A stretch of 64,000 nucleotides of DNA from Vulcanimicrobiota bacterium (GTDB taxonomy: Bacteria > Vulcanimicrobiota > Xenobia > Xenobiales > JADMJV01): NCBI GenBank assembly GCA_019637395.1, contig JAHBVR010000004.1, positions 62,001-126,000 on the forward strand, given 5' to 3'. The notes under the pieces are model-generated. The model did no database searches. It was given only the letters and a program-made list of their open reading frames with translations, and was not told the DNA's origin. The position numbers and the translations under genes were made by a program. This document shows, piece after piece, positions 44,485-51,839 of this stretch. How positions within the stretch are numbered: position 1 is the stretch's first letter; each line of letters begins with the position of its first letter.

Positions 44485-45846
44485 GTGTCTCGCCCTTCCG
44501 AACTCGAGGAGTTCCTGCGCGCGCAGGTGGACGAAGGGGCTAAGGATTCTTCCGGCCAGTTCACCCTGTCCCGCGAAAAAGCCCTGGAAAAGCTGGCCGC
44601 CTATCAGTTGCAAGGCGGCCATGCCTGGGTTCTGAAGATCGTCCAGGCGGTGGTAGCCTCGGGCGCCAGCCAGCTGGCCGTGCGCCAGACGGGCACTGAT
44701 ACCGAGTTTCACTTTGCCCTCCAGGAGCCCTGGACGCCGGAGCTGGTGGAAGAAGCCTTTTATAATCCGGAAGTCTCGGCCGATCGAGCGCTGGACCATC
44801 TCAAGCGCGGTCTCTGGAGTGTCTCTCTCCATAACATGCGCCCTTTTCTTTTGGCTGCTCCGGGCTGGGGAGAGGCCCTGGTGTGGACCGGCAAGACCCT
44901 GAAGCGCGGGCCGGTGGCTGCGCGCCAAACGGTCCTGCTGGCCGTTTCCCATCGCACCATTTATGAGGGTAAAGGCATCCCTTTGTTGCGCAACCTGGAA
45001 GCGGCCTCGGGCAACGCGGCCGTGCTGGCCGAGCTGCGCGACCGGGCCTTCACCTGTTCCATTCCTCTGAAAGTGGACAACCGCCGGATGGATGCCTTGC
45101 AAGCCTGTCCCAATTTCGGCATCAGCAAGACCAGCTTCCCCATTTACCTCGGCTTTCTTCCGGGAGACCTGCCGGGATTGCCGATCCCGCCCGCTACTCT
45201 CGGGGATTACCGGCCGGTGGCGGCGGGAGACTCCACCGTTTCCAAGGTCTTTCACCCTACCACTCATCTGCCTCCCAAGGTGGCCGTGGCCTGTCTCATT
45301 ACCGCCCATCTGCGTGAGATCAAACGGGGCAAGACGCTGGTCTGGGAGACATACACTCACCACAGTACACTCTATTGGGTGCGCGACGGAGTGGTGGTGG
45401 ATTGGGAGATCCTGAATACTTCGCCGGGCTGCGTGTCCTGCGCCCTGCTGGTTTCCGCTGAGGGCCTGGGCAGCGATTTGACCGGCCTGAAATTGTCGCG
45501 CGGCGAACTCTATCAGCAGCGCTTCCAGGCCGCCCTGGAGACCTTCCGGCCCTTCTTGGGCCAGGCGGAAGTCTCGTTGGAGGCGATGGTGCGCAGCCAG
45601 CAACTATCCGGCCGTGTGGCCGGGGGCGTCATGCTGGTGGGCGCCGTGGCCCTGGCTTTCATGGTGCCGATCTGGGGCCTGTTTCTGGCGGGCGGGGCAG
45701 TGGCCACCATGTCGCAATCGGGCGCCGCGGCCCGTGCTCTGGAAGTCGATCTCAAGCGCGGGCTGGAACGCTTGCAGTCGGAAGTGCGCCGTCTGCAGCC
45801 GAAACTGGTCGCACGGCCTTACGAGACTCAAAAGGACGGCCCTTAG
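44485..45846 (+). CDS. Uncharacterised protein with C-terminal membrane hairpin (453 aa), paralogue of the 11.4-kb protein
   Basis: Residues 1-370 are soluble; a hydrophobic hairpin (VAGGVMLVGAVALAFMVPIWGLFLAGGAVATM) lies at about 373-408, then a charged helical tail. The N-terminal block KALEKLAAYQLQGGHAWVLKIVQAVVASGASQLAV looks like the start of a GHKL-type ATPase fold, but I see no nucleotide motifs further on. Collinear motifs are shared with 11371-12591 (RNLE...AE.R..F; LLVSAEGLGSDLTGLKLSRGEL). GTG start abuts the stop of the small upstream gene. The 3' end overlaps the convergent phosphoesterase gene by 95 bases, which is unusually long. Confidence 0.72.
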   Translation: MSRPSELEEFLRAQVDEGAKDSSGQFTLSREKALEKLAAYQLQGGHAWVLKIVQAVVASGASQLAVRQTGTDTEFHFALQEPWTPELVEEAFYNPEVSADRALDHLKRGLWSVSLHNMRPFLLAAPGWGEALVWTGKTLKRGPVAARQTVLLAVSHRTIYEGKGIPLLRNLEAASGNAAVLAELRDRAFTCSIPLKVDNRRMDALQACPNFGISKTSFPIYLGFLPGDLPGLPIPPATLGDYRPVAAGDSTVSKVFHPTTHLPPKVAVACLITAHLREIKRGKTLVWETYTHHSTLYWVRDGVVVDWEILNTSPGCVSCALLVSAEGLGSDLTGLKLSRGELYQQRFQAALETFRPFLGQAEVSLEAMVRSQQLSGRVAGGVMLVGAVALAFMVPIWGLFLAGGAVATMSQSGAAARALEVDLKRGLERLQSEVRRLQPKLVARPYETQKDGP

Positions 45847-46801
45847 CCGGCGCCACTATCATGACCCGGCCCTCGATCGGGTTGATCTGGATGATTTTTC
45901 CGCCCAACTGGCTGCGGTAGAGACCCTCCGTGACCTTGCGGTGGCCGGCCACCCAGGGTCTGGTTGGCGAGATTTGAAAGCGCCGGCAATTGGCTAGAAA
46001 AGCTCTTTCCTCGGAGCTGCCGGGCTTCCATTGGGTGTTGTCCGACCAGCACAGCGCGCGAAAGGCCTCGGGAGTGCGCTTGTGCACTTCTTCGGCGGTC
46101 ACTTCCCGTTCGGGCGGAGCGTGCGAGCCCACGAAACTGCCGCCGCTGGCCATCAGCGGCAGGCTGCGTTCAGTGGCCGCCCACTGTCGCAGAAATTTGT
46201 CCCCCCAATTGCGGCGGACCCAAGACTTGACCAGATTGGACTCACCCACCCGGGTGAACTTGCTGTAGGCCCGCTCCGGGTCCATGTCCTCGTGATTGCC
46301 GCGCACGAAGTAGAAATGTCCCGGATAACTGGTTTTTAACTCGAAAATCATGACCATCAGGCCGAGGCTTTCCGTAATCTCCGCCTCCAGGGAAAGGGAC
46401 TGGCGGCCCTCCAGATAGTCCTGCTCCGCCTGCATCCAGCGCATTTGCCGGCGCTGCTCGGAATGCATGGCGTCGCCCAGACAGAGCACGTTGAGTTTGC
46501 CTTTCCGGAGTAGCTCGAAAGCCACTTTGCCTTCGATTTTTTGCGCCAGGGCGGCCACCAGGTAGTCTCGCTGAGCGTGCAGATCCGGCAAGATAAGCGT
46601 AGGCACGTCTCCGGGGATGGTTACGAGGCCGCCCTGCTTTTGGAAGATCGGCCTGGCTTTGGCGGCCGACTGCAGGTAGTAGGCTGGCTTCTGCAGACGT
46701 GTTTCGGCCGCCAACTGGCGGAGCCGCGCCAAATTCGGCTCCGCCCCGGCCAGCGGAGAGAGGGCGAGCAGCAGCGCCATTCGGGTGGGAGAGATCAGCA
46801 C
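45752..46801 (-). CDS. Exported calcineurin-like metallophosphoesterase (349 aa)
   Basis: Signal peptide (about residues 1-20, LLLALSPLAGAEP). The metal ligands of the superfamily are in order: PDLHAQ (Asp, His), LGDAMH (Asp), RGNHED (Asn, His), GSHAPP (His) and VAGHRK (Gly-His). It should hydrolyse a phosphoester in the periplasm. About 60 residues between GDAMH and GNHED (helical, EQDYLEGRQSLSLEAEI) are longer than in small phosphatases. The C-terminal 30 residues (SRKAVRPVSAADGALPT) look disordered and are read from DNA that also encodes the end of the convergent gene. Next to the lytic transglycosylase gene with 28 bases between. Confidence 0.82.
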   Translation of the reverse strand: MLISPTRMALLLALSPLAGAEPNLARLRQLAAETRLQKPAYYLQSAAKARPIFQKQGGLVTIPGDVPTLILPDLHAQRDYLVAALAQKIEGKVAFELLRKGKLNVLCLGDAMHSEQRRQMRWMQAEQDYLEGRQSLSLEAEITESLGLMVMIFELKTSYPGHFYFVRGNHEDMDPERAYSKFTRVGESNLVKSWVRRNWGDKFLRQWAATERSLPLMASGGSFVGSHAPPEREVTAEEVHKRTPEAFRALCWSDNTQWKPGSSEERAFLANCRRFQISPTRPWVAGHRKVTEGLYRSQLGGKIIQINPIEGRVMIVAPAKGRPFESRKAVRPVSAADGALPTASVPARA

Positions 46802-46829
46802 GCGGCCTCCTTCTCCCCCCGGGGAGGAT

Positions 46830-47588
46830 TTACTTGCCGCCGGCGGCTTTGTAGGTGGCCCAGGCGCTGCCTTTGCCGTGGGTGATGGCCCAGGCGCAGG
46901 CCAGGGCCTGTTGGCGCCAATCCAGCCAGTTGAGCTCGCCCAGGCCGGCCCAGGCGCCGGGATTGGCCTTCTTGGCTTCGGTAGCGTAGCTCTTGAAGGT
47001 GGATTCGATGAACTGGAACATGCCTTTGGAGGGAGTGCCTTTTTTGGCGTTCGAATCCCAGTTGTTGACGGCGTTGGCCTTGAAACCTGACTCTTTCTCG
47101 GCGATCTTGGTCAAGACGTCGGCGTCGGCACCGTAGGCCGCGGCTGCTTGTTTGATATAAGACTTGATTTCGCCCTGGTCGGAGGTGTCGTTGGCCGGGG
47201 CCTTGCCATTGGCGGCGCTGGCGTCCATGGCGCCGGTCGAGCCGCCGCCACCGCCTCCGCCTCCGACGCTGGAGACTCCGCCGGAGTCCGCGCCGCCGGC
47301 AGCCGCTGCATTGGCGGTGTCGCCGCCGAGTTTATTGCCCATCAACCCTAGTAAAAGTTGCATCATTTGCAGCATCAGGCCGTTCATCTGCATCGACTGC
47401 TGCAGCAGGGCCTGGGTGGCCGGGTCACTGCCCGTCAATCCGCTCGCGCCCGGCAGGAGAGAATTCAGACCGCCCAGGCGATTGAGAGAGGCCAGGCCAA
47501 GGTTGGGGTCGAGAGTGGGAACCCCCGAAGAAAATCCTGAGAGGGCCGGGTTCTGGCCCAGGGGGTTCATTCCGCAAATTCCGTCCAT
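46830..47588 (-). CDS. Lytic transglycosylase (SLT domain) without signal peptide (252 aa)
   Basis: An AGGAGG ribosome site 7 bases before the ATG at 47588 fixes the start. The N-terminal 150 residues are Gly/Leu/Asn/Met-rich and end in a run of nine glycines. The SLT domain (about 150-245) has the catalytic Glu in IAEKESGFKANA, then KGMFQFIESTF and a terminal ACAWAITHGKGSAWATYK. It cleaves peptidoglycan glycan strands. No Sec signal peptide is present, which is unusual for an enzyme that must reach the wall. The Gly-rich N-terminal part may serve a different export route. A 320-base non-coding stretch lies upstream. Confidence 0.85.
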   Translation of the reverse strand: MDGICGMNPLGQNPALSGFSSGVPTLDPNLGLASLNRLGGLNSLLPGASGLTGSDPATQALLQQSMQMNGLMLQMMQLLLGLMGNKLGGDTANAAAAGGADSGGVSSVGGGGGGGGSTGAMDASAANGKAPANDTSDQGEIKSYIKQAAAAYGADADVLTKIAEKESGFKANAVNNWDSNAKKGTPSKGMFQFIESTFKSYATEAKKANPGAWAGLGELNWLDWRQQALACAWAITHGKGSAWATYKAAGGK

Positions 47589-47908
47589 CGTTATCCTCCT
47601 GTGGCCCTTATGTTGGCACATTCGCGGACGTTTGCGGCGGGCCGATTGTAAATTGCTTGATCCTTTTGTTGCCGGGAGGTTAAAGCTTGCGCGGATTTCG
47701 TTAGCAAACACCCTTCCCGTGTCAGTTTAGCATCTTTGCAACGGTCGTTCGAGCAGGCTTTGGTTAAGAGAATGTTGCGCGTGTTTCCGGCGAGTTAACT
47801 CTTGTTGCCGACTGTTCATGGATCTGCGGCCGATTTATCCTTTCCTTATTCACCGCGGGCAAGCGCGGGGCGGGGGCTCGCGTGGCTACGGGCAGCGCGC
47901 GGACCAGC
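47589..47908. other. Non-coding stretch between the protease and the transglycosylase genes
   Basis: 320 bases. It must hold the promoter of the transglycosylase gene (ribosome site at 47595-47600 on the minus strand). I see AT-richer sequence around 47640-47790 that would suit a promoter but no convincing -35/-10 pair, no clear terminator for the protease gene, and no open frame with coding character. Confidence 0.5.
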
Positions 47909-49441
47909 TCAGTCTTTCCAGACGGGCAGGGGTTGGTATTCGGGGGGGCCGTCACGGCGGGGGACGAGGCGGGCGGGGCCAATGCCGTCCTCGCCGACCA
48001 GCTGGCCCGAATCGGCCAGCGCCCGGGCTTCGCGGTTGAGGTCGGCGCGGTCGTCGGCGTCCAGTGGCGTGGCCGTCTCGGAAACGAGCTGGCCGGCGGC
48101 GTCAAAAACCAGCGTCAGGCCGGCTTCGGCCTGCATAAAGGCGGCGCCGCGCGAGCCCAGGTCGAGCTCGACCCGCTCGGGGGCGCGGAAGGTGTAGACC
48201 CGGCGGCCGTCGGCCCCGGCCAGAGCCTGGTCGGCCCGCCACGGGTGGTTGTTCAGGCCCAGGCGCGAGAGCATGTCCTCGGCTCCGCCACGGGTTTGGG
48301 GGAATTGCTCCAGGCGGAAAGAGCGCACCGGCTTGTGCAGCTCGTCGATCTGCTGCTGGGTGAGCAGATTGCGGTCCAACATCACCGCCGCCAGGCTGTC
48401 GAAATACTTGCCGCCCTCCAACTGGTTGGCTTCGCGCAAAACGGCGCTGGCCACGTGGCGAAACTTGAGGTTGGCCGCCGGAATGTGGTCCAGCGACTTG
48501 CCCCAAATGGTGCCCAGCACATCGCGGGCCTGGCGCAAGGCGTCCAGCTGCGAAGGAGCGTCGGCGGCGCACTGGTTATACAGCGAACCCAGCATAGAGT
48601 AAAACGAACCCGACCAGATGCGCGAGAACGAGTGGGGCTCGCTGGTCAGCACTTCCTCCGGCTGCGAAGGCGGATAGCTGTCCGAGGGCAGCGTTTTCGG
48701 GTCCGCATATTTGAACTCGTTGAGAGCCGTCCGATAATAAGGATGGTCGTCGTTGTTCGGATTGTCGTCTTCCTTGTTGAAGGCGGTGCCGAATTCTTCG
48801 GCCAAGCGCGTGACCAGGCTGGGTTGGGAAAAATCTCCCCCGTTGTCGGCCAGAATCTGCCGCAGGTTGCTGTCGTACTGCAGCGCATGCAGAATGGCCG
48901 AGCTGTCGCCGAAGCCCTCGTGAAAAGCTTTGCCTTCGGTGCCGCTGAGCAAGCCGGGGCGCAGGCCGTCCAGGATGGCGTGGCCAATCTCGTGGGAGCC
49001 GACGTCAAAAGACTGAGAGGTCTTGACGATTTTGCCCAGCGAGGGGGAATCCCACTGGAAGAAATTGATGGACTGGTCCCACCTCGAGTAATAGGCGGTC
49101 TTGCCCTCGCCGGCGTGGGGATTGACTTCCAGCGGCCCTTTGAAGGACCAGGGCACGGTGTGGCCCATATAGTGCTCATAGGTGGCCAGCGCGCCGGCCA
49201 CGATGCCGTGGGTATTGACCTGGTCGAATTGGGGCGAGCCGATTTCGTAGAGATAGTTGCCGTCGGCGTCGGCCTGGGCCACCGCCACCGAATCCTGGGT
49301 GTGCAGCCGCGGTCCGCTGAGCTGGCTGCCGAACTGCACTTTGTCGAACTGCACCAGCTCGGCTTTCGAGATCATGGGATCTTGGGGGAGCATGTTGATG
49401 GAGACCAGGTCTCGGACGGTGGGGGACTTCGAGATAACCAT
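47909..49441 (-). CDS. Thermolysin-like zinc metalloprotease without signal peptide (510 aa)
   Basis: Zinc motif HEIGH (His 150, Glu 151, His 154), with third ligand in FHEGFGDSSA (Glu 175) 20 residues later, the gluzincin (M4/M36) pattern. IVAGALATYEHYMGHTVPW and SINFFQWDSPSLGKI upstream resemble the strand and loop before HEXXH in M4-like enzymes. Residues 280-420 are helical (C-terminal M4-like lobe), followed by a beta/Ala-Asp-rich tail. There is no signal peptide or classical propeptide, so it acts inside the cell or leaves by a specialised route. It is likely a lone gene; the divergent receiver gene begins 94 bases away. Confidence 0.8.
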   Translation of the reverse strand: MVISKSPTVRDLVSINMLPQDPMISKAELVQFDKVQFGSQLSGPRLHTQDSVAVAQADADGNYLYEIGSPQFDQVNTHGIVAGALATYEHYMGHTVPWSFKGPLEVNPHAGEGKTAYYSRWDQSINFFQWDSPSLGKIVKTSQSFDVGSHEIGHAILDGLRPGLLSGTEGKAFHEGFGDSSAILHALQYDSNLRQILADNGGDFSQPSLVTRLAEEFGTAFNKEDDNPNNDDHPYYRTALNEFKYADPKTLPSDSYPPSQPEEVLTSEPHSFSRIWSGSFYSMLGSLYNQCAADAPSQLDALRQARDVLGTIWGKSLDHIPAANLKFRHVASAVLREANQLEGGKYFDSLAAVMLDRNLLTQQQIDELHKPVRSFRLEQFPQTRGGAEDMLSRLGLNNHPWRADQALAGADGRRVYTFRAPERVELDLGSRGAAFMQAEAGLTLVFDAAGQLVSETATPLDADDRADLNREARALADSGQLVGEDGIGPARLVPRRDGPPEYQPLPVWKD

Positions 49442-49535
49442 GCACCCAGCTTAGGCCAGCCGAAGGCCGGGCGCTTGAACAGCGAGTTACAAGTTTCCCG
49501 CAGGGGAGGGTCGCGCGCCCCGGGAAGGCCCCGCC

Positions 49536-49877
49536 ATGAAGATACTGATCGTGGACGATGCCCCCGATATTCGCGAGATTCTGGAAATCGTGCTGGCCCA
49601 GGACGGTTGGGAAGTCAGCACCTCCGACTGCCTGGCTCAGGCCAACGGGGAGCTGGCCAGGAGCACTCCCGAGATCATTTTGCTCGACTTTCAGCTTCCC
49701 GATGGGGACGGAGTGAGCGCCGCCCGCGAGTGGAAGAGCCGGCCGGAATTAGCCGCCGTTCCCATCGTTCTCTATACCGGTGCGGAAGGCCATCAGGGAG
49801 ACCCCAGCCTGGCCGGCGTCATCGTCAAGACCATTGATCCGTTCGAACTTTCGGGGCGACTGAAAGCCTTCCAATAG
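49536..49877 (+). CDS. Stand-alone response receiver (CheY-like, 113 aa)
   Basis: Single receiver domain: Asp 7-Asp 8 (LIVDDAPD), phospho-acceptor Asp 51 in ILLDFQLPDGDG, Thr in VLYTGAEG and Lys in IVKTIDPFEL. There is no output domain, so it acts by protein contact. It is shorter than most CheY (about 120), with a trimmed helix 4-strand 5 region. No kinase gene adjoins. The multi-receiver or giant kinases in this window are possible phosphate sources. A long frame on the same strand through the protease is a shadow. Confidence 0.88.
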   Translation: MKILIVDDAPDIREILEIVLAQDGWEVSTSDCLAQANGELARSTPEIILLDFQLPDGDGVSAAREWKSRPELAAVPIVLYTGAEGHQGDPSLAGVIVKTIDPFELSGRLKAFQ

Positions 49878-49938
49878 ATCCGTTTTGTAACTTCAGGGCA
49901 ACCTCTTGGCCGGGAGGGAAGGCTACCCTGAGGGAACG

Positions 49939-51345
49939 ATGATTACCCGGCTGCAAAGTTCCCCTCTCCCGCCCGCCAAACGGCTGGAATATCCCCAGGC
50001 GGGTATTCCCGAGGCTCGCCATGAACGCCCCGTGGTCATCGTCCATGGAACTCTGGTTGATAAGCAATCCATCGAGGCCTACCGCGATTACGCCATTCAG
50101 AAAGGCCACCCGGTCGACTGGCAAAACTATCAGGGAATCACCGACGGTGCCTTGCTCCAGGAATCGGCCCGGCAGGTTTCCCAGAATATCAATCAGGCTC
50201 GCCAGGAGTTGGCCCGCACCCATCTGGCCGAACTGCAGGGCGCCGACTCCGAACAGTTGGCCAAGTTCTTCCACACCGACGACTCGTTGCGAGGCCGCAA
50301 AGTCAAAGAGAACCTGGAGTGGTTCGTGAAACGAGCGGCCAGCGAAGTCACCGCGCCCAACCTCGATACCCTCAGCTCCCGCCTGAAAAAGCTGGAAGGT
50401 CAGTTGGAAAAGCGCCTGGGCGGCGAGGAATGGACGGCCAGGGCGGCCGCCCACGTGGTCGACTGCCTGGCCCCCAAAGCCACCGTGGTGGGTCACAGCG
50501 CTGGGGGCTACATCGCCTACGCCCTGGCCCTCAACCCGGAGGACGGCCAGAAATCCAAATTTCCCAAGTACGACGGCGGCCTGGGCATCGGTGAAGTGGT
50601 GGTGCTTTCTTCGCCCATCGGCAAAGGCATGAACTTTCCCGCTCCTCCCGGCCTGGCCGAGCTGCCCTACTACCAGATGGTGGAAAAGCCGATTTTGCAG
50701 CCGCTGGAAGCCTCGCCCCTGATGAAGCTGGCCGAACTCAATCCCTTCTTCAAAATGGGTTATGCTCTCAGCAAGACAGCCACCAAGACGGCCTGGGCCA
50801 TGGCCACGCAGATGAATACCGGCCTGATGAGCCCGGTGATTTTCGCCCAGAAGCCCGGCTATGAACAGGTCACCGGCTTCTCGTCCTTTTTCAAGGAGTG
50901 CCTGCAGGACAAAACGGTGCCCGAGGGCGTCACCGTGGTGGCGGTCACCTCCAAGGATGACCGCATGGCCTTGCCCAGCCACTCGCGCCTCGAGGCTGCC
51001 CGGCCCAACGCCCACAACTTCGAGGTTGACCAGCAGATCAGCCAGGCCGAACTGGAGCGCGAGCGCCCTACCTGGGGCCACGTACAGATGAGCATGAAGC
51101 CGGAGCTTTTCGAGCAACAGTTCGAACAGTCGCTACTGGATCATCCGGCCGAGGCCATCCGCTTTTTAGACCCCAGCAACGATGACGGGGCTCGTTACGA
51201 TGTCCTCCAGACCCTGCAAAATCAAGGACCCGAGTGGTTGGCCGGGCAGCCCGATCTGAAACAGGCGGTGGCCCGGGTGGCGGCCGAGAACCAGCCTTTC
51301 CGGGATAGCCCTTCGGCTCTGGCTCAGTTGCTTTTGCGCCCGTAG
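49939..51345 (+). CDS. Alpha/beta-hydrolase (lipase-like), 468 aa
   Basis: ATG at 49939 after GAGGGAACG. Oxyanion-loop VIVHGTL is at 33-39 and the nucleophile elbow GHSAGG has Ser 187. Between them lies a helical insert of about 140 residues (cap). EVVVLSSPIGKGMNF follows the elbow. VTVVAVTSKDDRMALPSHS near 340-360 supplies the acid (Asp), and a following GHVQMS may hold the His. Resembles lipases with a large lid. No signal peptide. The Pro-rich N-terminal 25 residues (SSPLPPAKRLEYPQ) are likely disordered. It is 61 bases after the receiver gene on the same strand. Confidence 0.75.
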   Translation: MITRLQSSPLPPAKRLEYPQAGIPEARHERPVVIVHGTLVDKQSIEAYRDYAIQKGHPVDWQNYQGITDGALLQESARQVSQNINQARQELARTHLAELQGADSEQLAKFFHTDDSLRGRKVKENLEWFVKRAASEVTAPNLDTLSSRLKKLEGQLEKRLGGEEWTARAAAHVVDCLAPKATVVGHSAGGYIAYALALNPEDGQKSKFPKYDGGLGIGEVVVLSSPIGKGMNFPAPPGLAELPYYQMVEKPILQPLEASPLMKLAELNPFFKMGYALSKTATKTAWAMATQMNTGLMSPVIFAQKPGYEQVTGFSSFFKECLQDKTVPEGVTVVAVTSKDDRMALPSHSRLEAARPNAHNFEVDQQISQAELERERPTWGHVQMSMKPELFEQQFEQSLLDHPAEAIRFLDPSNDDGARYDVLQTLQNQGPEWLAGQPDLKQAVARVAAENQPFRDSPSALAQLLLRP

Positions 51346-51746
51346 CCTCTCAGCACTTCGGTCACCTTTTCCTGGCGCGTGGCTCCAGGCGCCGCCCCAT
51401 AACCGTGAACATAGTCATAGATTTTGGCCAATTCTCCATCGTCCAGCCAGATGCCGTGCCCGGTGGCGCAAGCATCCACGGCCACTCCGCTATCGGTGCT
51501 ATAAATGTAGCGGCGCATGGGCTGGCGGCATACCGGGCAGGCGGCCACGGGGGTGAGATCGACGTGAGGGTGGTCGGCAAAGAGCGTCTCGTTGGCGGGC
51601 GACTGGCGCAGTTGTTCTTCGCTCAGCTCCATCATATGATCCAGTTTGCGCAGCATCACACCCTCGCAACGCTGGCACATGAGCACTCGTTCCCCGTCCA
51701 CTTCGATCAGATCTAGGGCGATATGACAGCGCGGGCATAGATTCAT
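51324..51746 (-). CDS. Double zinc-ribbon protein (TFIIB-type zinc finger), 140 aa
   Basis: Two Cys clusters: CPRCHIAL...CQRCEGVML at residues 4-31 and CPVCRQPM...DACATGHGIWLD at about 77-103. These are the pattern of zf-TFIIB family proteins. The linker is acidic and helical. The family is widespread in bacteria, and function is unknown (possibly rubredoxin-like or regulatory). ATG at 51746 is preferred to a TTG 6 codons earlier. The 3' end overlaps the convergent hydrolase by 22 bases. Confidence 0.75.
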   Translation of the reverse strand: MNLCPRCHIALDLIEVDGERVLMCQRCEGVMLRKLDHMMELSEEQLRQSPANETLFADHPHVDLTPVAACPVCRQPMRRYIYSTDSGVAVDACATGHGIWLDDGELAKIYDYVHGYGAAPGATRQEKVTEVLRGYGRKSN

Positions 51747-51839
51747 AGATGTCCAGCAGTTCAAGGGTACCCCGATACGCCCCTTTGTAGTACCAGGCCT
51801 GTGACAGGACCGAGCCGAGCGGACGAGGAACCGGGCCCC

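Noticed and set aside
47882-49837. 651-codon open frame on the plus strand
   Set aside because: It is a shadow of the metalloprotease on the minus strand; its composition is Gly/Gln/Val-repetitive with no domain.
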